From Acinetobacter seifertii (GTDB lineage Bacteria > Pseudomonadota > Gammaproteobacteria > Pseudomonadales > Moraxellaceae), in assembly GCF_000368065.1 (NCBI RefSeq), contig NZ_KB851200.1, forward strand, positions 2,349,204-2,413,203: a stretch of 64,000 bases of DNA. The letters run 5' to 3'. Under the pieces are notes generated by a model. The model ran no database searches, was not told the DNA's origin, and saw nothing but the letters and a program-made list of their open reading frames with translations. The position numbers were made by a program, and so were the translations under genes. Position 1 is the stretch's first letter; each line of letters starts with the position of its first letter. Below, in pieces: positions 36,217-44,740 of this stretch.

Positions 36217-37068
36217 ATGAATGAAGTCACGGTATCTTCTGCCTGTAAATACCTAGGTGTCAGCACTTCAGGCTATTATGCCTGGCGAAAACGTCAGGCC
36301 AATACGGTAGAGAAATATAATGATTTAAAAGCCGTATATTGGCAGCATCATGCACGATTGGGTGCACCTTCATTGGTACATGACATGCATGATTTAGGTT
36401 ACAGCATGAGTGAACGCACTGTTGGAAGAATGCTGAAAAATCTGGGTTTACGCAGCAGGATTGCGCGTAAATACAAGCATACGACTGATTCAAACCATCG
36501 TTTGCCTACAGCACCCAATCTGTTAGAGCGTCAATTTACAGTCATTCAGCCTAACAAGGTTTGGACAACGGATATTACCTATATCCGTACCAAGCAAGGT
36601 TGGCTGTATTTATGTGTGATGCTGGATCTATTTAGTCGTCGTATCGTGGGGTGGCAAACCAGCCATCGAATAGACCGCCAGTTGGTGTGTGATACGTTTA
36701 ACTATGCAATGGCTCGTCAGGGTTATCCAACTGGTGTTATGGTTCATTCGGACCAAGGTTCACAGTACTGTAGTCGTGATTTTAGAGCGCTGTTACTGAC
36801 AAATGATTGTACTCAGAGTATGTCTAGACGTGGAAACTGTTGGGATAATGCAGTGACTGAAAGCTTCTTTCATACATTGAAAGGTCATGTGGTCCATGGC
36901 AGTGTGTTTGCCACTCGAAAAGAAGCGAATGCTGTCTTGTTTGACTATATTGAGATTTATTACAATCGGGTCAGAAGACATTCTGCAAATGGCTGGTTAA
37001 GCCCTGAAGCCTTTGAGAAGAAATATTTTAAGAATTTAGAGGGATTTGTTGTCCACGATACTGTCTAG
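36217..37068 (+). CDS. IS3-family transposase OrfB (second element)
   Basis: This 283-residue DDE integrase has catalytic residues in WTTDITYIRTK, VHSDQGSQYCS and NAVTESFFHTLK, with an HTH_21-like N-terminus (VSSACKYLGVSTSGYYAWRKR). All motifs are intact, consistent with a functional element. Confidence 0.92.
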   Translation: MNEVTVSSACKYLGVSTSGYYAWRKRQANTVEKYNDLKAVYWQHHARLGAPSLVHDMHDLGYSMSERTVGRMLKNLGLRSRIARKYKHTTDSNHRLPTAPNLLERQFTVIQPNKVWTTDITYIRTKQGWLYLCVMLDLFSRRIVGWQTSHRIDRQLVCDTFNYAMARQGYPTGVMVHSDQGSQYCSRDFRALLLTNDCTQSMSRRGNCWDNAVTESFFHTLKGHVVHGSVFATRKEANAVLFDYIEIYYNRVRRHSANGWLSPEAFEKKYFKNLEGFVVHDTV

Positions 37069-37307
37069 GATCAGAAATCAATTTAAAAAAATTATGAACA
37101 AAAAATATTTTATAAAATATTTCACTTATTTTATCTAAAGTTAGGACAAATACCTTTTTGTAGTAAAAACCAACTCCTATTCCGACTACTCCCCCTAGAA
37201 CACTTACTAAAATTAAATTATCCAACATAATCATTAACTCTATATGTTCAATAAATGAATTTGCTTAGAATTTTAGTTCCCAGAACTCTAGTTATTTTAT
37301 TTAATTA

Positions 37308-37814
37308 CTACTCAAAATCAGGATATACAAAATCGTATTTTCCTGTTTTTATACGCTCAACAATATCGTAAGGATTCACAACTACACCAATTTCTGCCTT
37401 ACGATTTTCTCCCTCTAACCTCCCTACACGAGTAAAATCTTCATCATTTATATGCCATACATACCAATTTTTAGATACTTTAATCTTCTCTGCCCCTACT
37501 TTTGCTCCATAGTCATTCGTACACCGAAAAAGAATATTAGAAATATCACCAAGCTCACTAATATTTCCAACTTTTTCCCATAAATTCATTTTCAATCCAA
37601 ACTTAGTCACACAGTGAGCATAAAACTCTACTTCACCGCTTACGATTTCCAATAAATCTATATCAGCTTCCAATGGATATACTTTTTTAAAGCTTCTGAT
37701 CACATCACTATTGAGTTGGGTTAAATCAAAAGCGATTAATTGAAAATATTTTTTCTTATCATTGTCTAATTCAACAGCAAAGACATCACCGATCTTAGTG
37801 TTTTTCCTTATCAT
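37308..37814 (-). CDS. Immunity-like protein (Imm26-like)
   Basis: This 168-residue protein starts at ATG 37814, with GGAA upstream; an earlier in-frame TTG is unlikely. The N-terminus (KNTKIGDVFAVELDNDKKKYFQLIAFD) follows the IGDVF...YxQ pattern of Imm26-type immunity proteins. A beta-rich body and a tryptophan-rich segment (NWYVWHINDEDF) follow. It is the first gene of the minus-strand immunity-like array. No toxin gene remains beside it. Confidence 0.55.
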   Translation of the reverse strand: MIRKNTKIGDVFAVELDNDKKKYFQLIAFDLTQLNSDVIRSFKKVYPLEADIDLLEIVSGEVEFYAHCVTKFGLKMNLWEKVGNISELGDISNILFRCTNDYGAKVGAEKIKVSKNWYVWHINDEDFTRVGRLEGENRKAEIGVVVNPYDIVERIKTGKYDFVYPDFE

Positions 37815-37978
37815 TTTTCGATTCCAAACTTTTCCCAATATTTCGGGCTAATTAATTTTCTCTTTCAATAGCATACTGCTATTTTACCCAAGACTAAACT
37901 GATTAATTAAACTTCACATCCTCTACTTTAGCTAATCAGACACCCCCATCATAAAAATTTAACTTCAAACTTTTCGCC

Positions 37979-38533
37979 TCAGTTCCCCCTCCCCCAAAAC
38001 CTCCCCATCACCGCATCCCGTTCATCCAAACTGTTAGAGCTTAAAACTTGTAGCAGCAAACCATCGATCAGGTTTACCACCATGTTGGCATCGAATTTTG
38101 GCTCACGAGTTTCCCCGCTAAAAATCAGGTCAAAAAGTTCCCGATGTAGCCATTTTCGGTATTCAACTGCCATACGGTAGGCCTGCGGGTACAACCGTTT
38201 TATTTCAAAAACTGCTTTAAGCAGCAAATGGTATAGGCTGTTTAAATTGACGTGTAAAACAATAATTTCTTTGAGTTTATCTTTTGACGTGTAGTAACGG
38301 CTTGAGTAGATGATGGAAAGCACTTGTTCTCTGAGCAGGCTTTTTTGAAAGGCGATGCACATTTCAATTAGGCGTTCTTTTGAGCCAAAATATTTATAAA
38401 AGGTGGTTTTGGTTATTTGGGCCTTTTCAACAATGAGGTCTACCCCTGCATTATGGAATCCATACGTGGTAAAGAGTTGTATGGCGGTTTGAATAACCTG
38501 TAATTTTCTGGAAGATATTTCTAAAGTTGGCAT
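37979..38533 (-). CDS. TetR-family regulator
   Basis: The HTH is VIQTAIQLFTTYGFHNAGVDLIVEKAQITKTTFYKYFGSKERLIEMCI, followed by a helical ligand domain ending near NSLDERDAVMGRFWG. I start at MPTLEISSRK (38533); the longer frame reads into a hairpin-rich upstream region. It is related to QacR/AcrR-type regulators but not to the duplicated tetR pair. No obvious target gene is divergent from it. Confidence 0.85.
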   Translation of the reverse strand: MPTLEISSRKLQVIQTAIQLFTTYGFHNAGVDLIVEKAQITKTTFYKYFGSKERLIEMCIAFQKSLLREQVLSIIYSSRYYTSKDKLKEIIVLHVNLNSLYHLLLKAVFEIKRLYPQAYRMAVEYRKWLHRELFDLIFSGETREPKFDANMVVNLIDGLLLQVLSSNSLDERDAVMGRFWGRGN

Positions 38534-38749
38534 AGTTTTACCGTTATAAATTCTTGTTGTTTCTAAATGAGATAAAAGCCTGTGCCCCTTTTGGGAGAAA
38601 AAAAGGCACAGCAAAGCCGCAAGACGGTGCTTGGCACATCTCAAGTTTTATTGTTGATGCAAGTTTTTTTGAGTCGTAATGACTTAAAGCCTGAAAACCC
38701 TACGGCGTTCAAGCTGCTGTAATTTTTTAAGCTGTGTTGTTATAGCTTT

Positions 38750-39066
38750 TGGCACGGGGTGCCAAGAAATAATGGATGTGCATAGCCAACTCCTGATTAT
38801 TGGAGTTCTGCCAGAGCATTTATTTGGACTTATGGTGGCAGAACGAAAGAGGGTTGACAGACTGGCTTCGAGAACCCAGCACGCACAAAGGCGTCCCCCT
38901 TCCGTCCTACCGCTACAAAAAGGGAGACGAGTGGGTCTACATCAAAAAAACGAGTTTTTTCAATGTTCTCAAAGATCAGCCTGTCAAAGCCGGCTGGCAA
39001 TGTGGCCAGCACGCAAAGCATAATCTGAGAGTTCAGATGTGTCAATGTCACTTTTATGACAAGTGA
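38750..39066. other. GC-rich, hairpin-rich segment with overlapping frames
   Basis: This stretch is clearly richer in G+C than its surroundings. It begins with a hairpin (TTGGCAC / GTGCCAA, 38750-38767), then CAACTCC / GGAGTT, and later GCTGGC / GCCAGC. Frames stay open on both strands (38772-39023 and 38800-39066 plus, 38830-39051 minus) but no start has a good ribosome site. It may be a structured RNA, a remnant of a phage-satellite ash/icd-like locus, or transferred DNA. The rest of the 697-base gap 38534-39230 is AT-rich with nothing I can name. Confidence 0.4.
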
Positions 39067-39230
39067 TTAAATTTCTTATTGTTTTTCATTAGATTAACTT
39101 AATTATTATTCTAGATATTATATTTAATTATATTTATTAATTTTTTAAAAAGAGTCAGATACGGTAAGCTAAACCGCATGAATTTTACTTTTTGATTTTG
39201 AATATTTTTTAGAACTTTACGAGAACATAA

Positions 39231-39647
39231 ATGATAAGACTATCTTCAAAGTCCATTTTAATATTAACAACTGGGTGTTTGTTAAATGGCTGTAGCCAAG
39301 GCCCTCTTCCATTAGAAGTTACATTACATCAAGATTATGTATGTGCCTTTACCAATAACCCTAAAAAAACGCATTATTCTTTTGATAATAAATTTTTGAT
39401 TTTTGTGGCGAAAGCTGACTATACAAACGGCTACAAAAGCACTTATGAGAAAGAATATTCAAATGTTCCTTTGCCAATAGAAGAGAAAGATTGTGTAAAA
39501 ATTCCTCTAAAGGCATTTGAAAAGAATGTGGCTTATGACATTACTTTAGATATATACAAAACTTTCGATACACGTATTTGTGTAGTAGAACAGAACAATA
39601 AGCTAGAAATCCGAGAGCCTGAACCCGGTGAAACAACTTGTAAATAG
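39231..39647 (+). CDS. Small lipoprotein, possible periplasmic T6SS immunity protein
   Basis: The 138-residue precursor has a lipoprotein signal (SILILTTGCLLNGC, lipobox LNGC, about C21). The mature beta-rich domain has spaced cysteines (YVCAF, DCVKI, RICVV, TTCK), probably forming two disulfides. The pattern resembles proteins annotated as putative T6SS periplasmic immunity lipoproteins. It lies at the edge of the immunity-like region, without a toxin next to it. Lipid anchoring is clear; the role is tentative. Confidence 0.6.
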   Translation: MIRLSSKSILILTTGCLLNGCSQGPLPLEVTLHQDYVCAFTNNPKKTHYSFDNKFLIFVAKADYTNGYKSTYEKEYSNVPLPIEEKDCVKIPLKAFEKNVAYDITLDIYKTFDTRICVVEQNNKLEIREPEPGETTCK

Positions 39648-39699
39648 GCTTGTTTCTAGACCCTCATTTGCTATTTCAGAAACAACTAAACGCGTGGGT

Positions 39700-40191
39700 T
39701 TAGACAGTCTCAGTCTGCCCCACTTGGTGATAAGCGCGGTTAAAGTAAACCAAACTTTGGTCATGCTGGCTTTGTTTAATCGCTACAATCGGACATATAA
39801 AAATCGTATGTGTACCGACTTGTTGAATTTGCTCAATCTCACAATCGAAACTGACCAAAGCATCGTCTAACACAGGTGAACCCGTTTCTAACTCAATCCA
39901 TGCGCCATGTTTAAAGCGTTCTTCTGGTGTAAGTTTAGATGAAAAGGCTTTTGAAATATGTTCGTGGTGTGCGCCTAAAACATTCACAGTTAAGATTTTG
40001 TTATCTAGGAAATGTGCATGTGAGCTCGCAGATTGGTTCATACACACCAATAATGTCGGCGGTGTGTCAGTCACACTACAAACAGCAGAGGCAGTAAATC
40101 CAAAACGGCCAGACATGCCTGCCGTGGTCACAACGCTAACCGCACTTGTGAGTAAAGACATTGCATTTCTAAAGTCTGTTGCTTGAACCAT
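39700..40191 (-). CDS. Flavin reductase-like (HpaC-type) protein
   Basis: This 163-residue protein has a flavin_reduct domain: FRNAMSLLTSAVSVVTTAGMSGRFGFTASAVCSVTDTPPTLLVC is the FMN-binding N-terminal half, and FDCEIEQIQQVGTHTIFICPIVAI the C-terminal half. ATG 40191 has AGGAAT seven bases upstream, preferable to a start 63 bases earlier. Such enzymes supply reduced flavin to a partner monooxygenase. It lies downstream of mesD on the same strand with a 186-base gap, and may supply the O2-dependent MesD/MesX step; that link is inferred. Confidence 0.85.
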   Translation of the reverse strand: MVQATDFRNAMSLLTSAVSVVTTAGMSGRFGFTASAVCSVTDTPPTLLVCMNQSASSHAHFLDNKILTVNVLGAHHEHISKAFSSKLTPEERFKHGAWIELETGSPVLDDALVSFDCEIEQIQQVGTHTIFICPIVAIKQSQHDQSLVYFNRAYHQVGQTETV

Positions 40192-40377
40192 GACATTATT
40201 CCTAAATTGAACCGTACCTTGTCCTGTGTGTTTTGCTATACCGCCCAACTCCATCAGGAAGGTACTATCGACATGCGATCTGATTAGAGCGACATGTAGT
40301 AAGTAAAATGAGGGTTAATTGTTTGATTATCAATAGCCATCAAAAAAGTAACCCTTTATACCACTTATTGGTAAATA

Positions 40378-41421
40378 TTAAGCAGTAAGATCAAAACCAG
40401 TTAGTTCTCTGCGAACGATTTCTGCACCTGCTGTTAAGGCATTTAGCTTGCCACGTGCCACTTCACGTGAAAGAGGTGCCATACCGCAGTTTGTGCAAGG
40501 GTAAAGCTTGTCGGCATCTACAAACTGAAGCGCTTTACGAAGTGTGTTCGCTACTTCTTCTGGTGTTTCAATTTGGTTAGATGCAACATCAATCGCGCCA
40601 ACCATCACTTTTTTACCGCGAATGAGTTCGAGTAAATCGATAGGCACATGTGAGTTGTGACATTCTAACGAAATGATATCGATGTTAGATTTTTGCAGTT
40701 TCGGGAAAGCTTCTTCGTACTGGCGCCATTCTGAACCGAGTGTCTTTTTCCAGTCAGTGTTGGCTTTAATGCCGTAACCATAGCAAATGTGAACCGCAGT
40801 TTCACATTTTAGACCTTCAATTGCACGCTCTAAAGTCGCAACGCCCCAGTCATTTACTTCGTCAAAGAATACGTTAAATGCAGGTTCGTCAAACTGAATA
40901 ATGTCTACACCAGCAGCTTCTAACTCACGCGCTTCTTGGTTCAAGATTTTAGCAAATTCCCAAGCCAGTTTTTCACGGCTCTTGTAGTGACCATCGTAAA
41001 GCGTATCAATCATGGTCATTGGGCCAGGTAATGCCCACTTAATTGGTTGATCAGTTTGCTGACGTAGAAACTTCGCATCTTCAACAAACACAGGCTTTTG
41101 ACGAGACACCGCACCAACCACAGACGGTACGCTTGCATCGTAACGGTCACGAATTCGAACTGTTTCGCGCTTCTCAAAATCTACGCCATTTAAATGTTCA
41201 ATAAACGTAGTCACAAAGTGCTGGCGAGTTTGTTCACCATCGCTGACAATATCAATGCCAGCAAGGCGCTGTTCGTGCAACGCTAAACGTAGCGCGTCTT
41301 TTTTACCTTCAAGCAGACCTTCGTTTTCGAGTTTCCAAGGTGACCAAAGCTTTTCAGGTTCTGCAAGCCAAGATGGTTTTGGTAAGCTGCCAGCAGTTGA
41401 AGTCGGTAGTAATTTTTTCAT
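40378..41421 (-). CDS. mesD: Folate-independent methionine synthase (core-MetE, MesD type)
   Basis: This 347-residue protein corresponds to the C-terminal catalytic barrel of MetE, without the N-terminal folate half. Zinc ligands are visible: His and Cys in ETAVHICYGYG, and the final Cys in YPCTNCGMAPL. IVSDGEQTRQHFV and IQFDEPAFNVFFDE are substrate-site segments. The MesD group of folate-independent methionine synthases was described from Acinetobacter baylyi and needs MesX (DUF1852) and oxygen. The DUF1852 gene lies 21 bases upstream in the same operon, which makes this assignment firm. Confidence 0.88.
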   Translation of the reverse strand: MKKLLPTSTAGSLPKPSWLAEPEKLWSPWKLENEGLLEGKKDALRLALHEQRLAGIDIVSDGEQTRQHFVTTFIEHLNGVDFEKRETVRIRDRYDASVPSVVGAVSRQKPVFVEDAKFLRQQTDQPIKWALPGPMTMIDTLYDGHYKSREKLAWEFAKILNQEARELEAAGVDIIQFDEPAFNVFFDEVNDWGVATLERAIEGLKCETAVHICYGYGIKANTDWKKTLGSEWRQYEEAFPKLQKSNIDIISLECHNSHVPIDLLELIRGKKVMVGAIDVASNQIETPEEVANTLRKALQFVDADKLYPCTNCGMAPLSREVARGKLNALTAGAEIVRRELTGFDLTA

Positions 41422-41442
41422 GTTAAATGACCCGTATGTTGA

Positions 41443-42429
41443 TTAATTAGGAGCGTAATTCGCAGACCACTGCTCAAGAATCGCTTGGTATGGTTTGATA
41501 AATTGCTCTTCAACAAACTTCCCCTGCTCTATAGCCAAACGGCTACGTTCTTCACGGTCATACACAATTCGAGTAAGTGAATAATCTTCGTGTTTCAAGC
41601 TTGGTTGATAAGACTTTCCAGCCACTGAATTTGCGTTGTAAATTTCAGGACGGTAAATCTTTTGGAAGGTTTCCATCGTACTAATGGTACTGATCAACTC
41701 AAGGTTGGTGTAATCACTCAGCAAATCACCAGTAAAATAGAACGCTAACGGCGCAACGCTATTTGGCGGCATGAAATAGCGAACTTTTAAGCCCATTTTT
41801 TGGAAATATTCATCAGTGAGTGAATAGTCTTCTTGCTTGTATTCCACGCCCAAAACTGGATGTTCGTTTTCAGTACGGTGGTACTCTTTAGTCGTCGAAA
41901 CGCTTAAGCAAATCACAGGCGCTTTTTTAAAGTTGGCTCTGTAAGTTTCAGAGTTAATAAAGCTCTTAAACAAGTTGCCGTGCAATTCACCAAACTTTTC
42001 TGGCGTGCTAAAAGTCGACTGGTTTTTGTTGTGGTCTAACAACAACACACTAAAGTCATAGTCACGTACATAAGACGAGAAGTTATTACCCACGATGCCT
42101 TCGATGCGTTCATTGGTTTTTTTATCAACAATATTGGTTTTCAATATTTCGATGAGAGGAAGCCCGCTTGCACGATTTTGAGCATCAATATTCATTTCAA
42201 CCGAAATGATTTCAAGTTCAACGCCATAGCGGTCGCCCTTAGGGTTGTCCCAATGAGCTAAGGCATTGAAACGATTGTCAATCATCCGTAAGGTGTTGCG
42301 CAAATTTTCTTCGCGGCTCATCCCTCTCGCCAAGTTAGCAAAGTTGGTGGTAATACGCGTATTGTCTGCTGGACGATAGTTCTCATCGAAACAAATACTC
42401 TTAATCGTAAATGTAAATTCTTTACTCAT
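41443..42429 (-). CDS. mesX: DUF1852 protein, MesX partner of MesD
   Basis: This 328-residue protein matches DUF1852 in length and pattern (FTIKSICFDENYRPADNTRITTNFANLARG near the start; VAPLAFYFTGDLLSDY). MesX is required with MesD for methionine synthesis in Acinetobacter; its chemistry is unresolved. No signal peptide or membrane helix is visible. It is first in the operon. The 369-base upstream region (42430-42798) is AT-rich, and I see no SAM or cobalamin riboswitch in it. Confidence 0.87.
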   Translation of the reverse strand: MSKEFTFTIKSICFDENYRPADNTRITTNFANLARGMSREENLRNTLRMIDNRFNALAHWDNPKGDRYGVELEIISVEMNIDAQNRASGLPLIEILKTNIVDKKTNERIEGIVGNNFSSYVRDYDFSVLLLDHNKNQSTFSTPEKFGELHGNLFKSFINSETYRANFKKAPVICLSVSTTKEYHRTENEHPVLGVEYKQEDYSLTDEYFQKMGLKVRYFMPPNSVAPLAFYFTGDLLSDYTNLELISTISTMETFQKIYRPEIYNANSVAGKSYQPSLKHEDYSLTRIVYDREERSRLAIEQGKFVEEQFIKPYQAILEQWSANYAPN

Positions 42430-42798
42430 TGTGATCAGTACCCTAATTTCTGAGATAAAACCTAAATAAAAACTTTTTGCTCTTTTTAAACTTTCCAGAC
42501 TTGTCAGTTTTGTGCCTTATGGTCTTATCAAAAGTGAATTACTGGAGCGCTTCAGAGCATGAATAGATTTATACCCCAATCACAACATGAATAAAAATGA
42601 TTTAGTCTCATTCAAAACTGAGTGAAATTCATGTTTGGAGTTTAATAAATAAGTTTGAAGTTAAATATTTTTCATCTTAAGTTTTTTTAGACAGCAGAAA
42701 CGAGAAATACGGCGCTCACCAATCACCCTTAAAATATTAAAAATTTATAATTACTTTCAATCAATTAAATCATTTTTATTTAAATAGCACAGCTAAAC

Positions 42799-43671
42799 CT
42801 AAAGTAATTTATGTTGAATCTCGCTCATCTCTGCTTTTAGCCATTCTAAAAATATAGTTTTGCGAGAATCTTCCTCAAAAGCGCCATGAGAAAGTAAAAA
42901 ATAGGCTGAGCCATCTTGAACGATTGGTGAAATTTTTTGTATTACGTTCCACTCAAGTTCTTTTTCAATCATATAAATTGAGATCACGGTTGCGCCAAGT
43001 CCAGCCAAGCAGCCTTCCAAACATAGATAAAAATGTTCGAGTTCAACTTTACTGTAGCCTTTTAAATTTTGCTTTAACTCAGCAATGCGGCTCATACTTT
43101 TGAAAAAATTTGGTCGAGAGGTCGAAATGAGTAAGTCATTTGTGTCGGGGGGCTTAGTTGCTTGAAGTAGAGCGATATATTCATCGGCAATCTTTTCGCT
43201 ATAAATATGCTCTCCCCAATCAAAGTCATTTCGGCGAATCGCGATATCAATATTATCTTTTTCAAAATCGACCACGCCGCCTGCTGTGAGTAGCACAACC
43301 TCAAAATCATGACCGAGCTTTTTAAATTTTGATAACCGCGGAATGAGCCATTTCATTGAAAGAGTCGGTTCACACGACAAGACCAGTTGCTTGTTGTGAG
43401 TTTTAGGCTGGCTGAGTTGTATTAAACATTCATCGAGTTGACCAAACACTTGATGGCAACAGCTCAGTAGAATTTCGCCCTGCTCAGTCATCACAAGGGT
43501 TTTATTTTTTCGCTCGAACAAAGGCGTGTTTAAAGCTTCTTCTAAATTATAAATTTGCTTACTGACCGCACTTTGCGTCACAAATAATTTCTTTGCAGCT
43601 AAAGTCACACTGCCATACTTCGCCACAAAGTAGAAAAATTTTAGTGAATTCAGCGATATTCTTTCAATCAT
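42799..43671 (-). CDS. LysR-family regulator
   Basis: The 290-residue protein has the HTH FYFVAKYGSVTLAAKKLFVTQSAVSKQIYNLEEALN and a shortish effector domain (LVLSCEPTLSMKWLIPRLSKF), as in GcvA-like LysR proteins. It is divergent from the LysE-type exporter gene across 256 bases, the usual arrangement for a LysR controlling an amino-acid exporter. Confidence 0.88.
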   Translation of the reverse strand: MIERISLNSLKFFYFVAKYGSVTLAAKKLFVTQSAVSKQIYNLEEALNTPLFERKNKTLVMTEQGEILLSCCHQVFGQLDECLIQLSQPKTHNKQLVLSCEPTLSMKWLIPRLSKFKKLGHDFEVVLLTAGGVVDFEKDNIDIAIRRNDFDWGEHIYSEKIADEYIALLQATKPPDTNDLLISTSRPNFFKSMSRIAELKQNLKGYSKVELEHFYLCLEGCLAGLGATVISIYMIEKELEWNVIQKISPIVQDGSAYFLLSHGAFEEDSRKTIFLEWLKAEMSEIQHKLL

Positions 43672-43927
43672 TCCAAAAACTCATAGATATATAGTCGTTT
43701 TTATCGATTTTTATTTGTAGGTTTCTGTTCAAAAATAAAAATCATCTTGATTAAACCCCATTTTAGATGATGAAAAACATATTGAATATCCATATCTATT
43801 TTCGTAAACCTAAAACCTTGTCATTTCTCTCAAAAAGAATAACAGCTTTCAGCAAAACAACCCTTCTCTCGAATACATTCCAAAAAGTACAGATGAACTC
43901 CCTCGTTTTCAGTGAGGGTACAAGATA

Positions 43928-44536
43928 ATGGCAGAGTTTATTGCGGTTATTCTCATTACAATTTTAGCGGTGATTAGCCCCGGCGCTGACTTCGCGATTG
44001 TGACCAAAAATAGTTATCTTTACGGCAGAAAAATAGGTGTGTTCACTTCACTAGGCATATCGCTTGGCGTGTTGGTACATGTAACCTATACACTTGTAGC
44101 CGTTGCATTTGTGATGACTTATACGCCGCAAATTTTGAATATTGTGAAGTACATTGGCGCACTTTACCTGATCTATATTGGCTATAAAACCTTTACGCAA
44201 AAACCTGTTTTAGACGCTGTTGCTTCAAACGCTATAGGCAGTTTTCAAGCTATAAAATACGGCTTTTTTACTAACGCCCTGAACCCTAAAACCACACTAT
44301 TTGTGATTAGCACCTATACGCAAATTGTGAGTTTAACTACACCTGAAAGCGTTCTTATAGCTTATGGCTTTTTTATGTCCTTTGCTCATTTTGCATGGTT
44401 TTCACTGGTGGCTGTACTGTTTTCATCCATGCTGTTGAGACAAAAAATGTTAGCCAAGCAAGTGCAAATTAATAAGGTGATTGGCTCTATTTTATGTGTA
44501 TTAGGTGTGATTCTGCTTTTTACCAAGTTTCAGTAA
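43928..44536 (+). CDS. LysE/RhtB-family amino-acid exporter
   Basis: This 202-residue membrane protein has about six hydrophobic helices. The family signature is near the N-terminus (VISPGADFAIVTKNSYLYGRKIGVFTSLGISLGVLVHVTYTLV), with YIGALYLIYIGYKTF and FFTNALNPKTTLFVIS following. RhtB proteins export homoserine, threonine, cysteine or similar amino acids. It is probably controlled by the divergent LysR. Substrate unknown. Confidence 0.9.
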   Translation: MAEFIAVILITILAVISPGADFAIVTKNSYLYGRKIGVFTSLGISLGVLVHVTYTLVAVAFVMTYTPQILNIVKYIGALYLIYIGYKTFTQKPVLDAVASNAIGSFQAIKYGFFTNALNPKTTLFVISTYTQIVSLTTPESVLIAYGFFMSFAHFAWFSLVAVLFSSMLLRQKMLAKQVQINKVIGSILCVLGVILLFTKFQ

Positions 44537-44740
44537 AAAGCTCATTTTATGGAAAAATAATTTGCTTATGCTCATATATAGTTTGTACTTTTAAAAAGGC
44601 TTTTTATAAGACTTTTCCAAGAGAGCTATTTAATTTTTCAGAAACTTTCATATTTTTTGCTGTTAATATGAAAACGCATGATAGATTTTCCAATCCTTCA
44701 TATCTCTATAAATCAAGGATGATGAGCGAATACATTTATT

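Larger units (their letters stand above)
35837..37073 (+). mobile_element. IS3-family insertion sequence, 1237 bp, intact
   Basis: Inverted ends begin TGATCCTAG; internal matches include GACAGTA. A 3-base duplication (GAA at 35834-35836 and 37074-37076) flanks it. It encodes complete orfA and orfB and is unlike the IS3-family element at 24068. Confidence 0.9.
35680..37234 (-). pseudogene. Small membrane protein interrupted by an IS3-family element
   Basis: The 5' part (37077-37234) encodes an N-terminal membrane helix (NLILVSVLGGVVGIGVGFYY). The 3' part (35680-35836) encodes two more hydrophobic segments (LLFACVFTFLFFLIGLIF, YFYISFFIGIMIGIKI). Removing the element and one GAA target copy restores a continuous 104-residue protein with about three membrane spans across FKLIS-LLFAC. 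It may have been an immunity protein for a pore-forming or membrane-targeted toxin. Confidence 0.75.

Noticed and set aside
24068..37073. Composite transposon formed by the insertion sequences
   Set aside because: The two IS3-family elements differ in sequence and ends, and each has its own target duplication, so they inserted independently.
42430..42798. Riboswitch upstream of mesX
   Set aside because: No SAM or cobalamin riboswitch conserved core could be seen; the stretch is only AT-rich.
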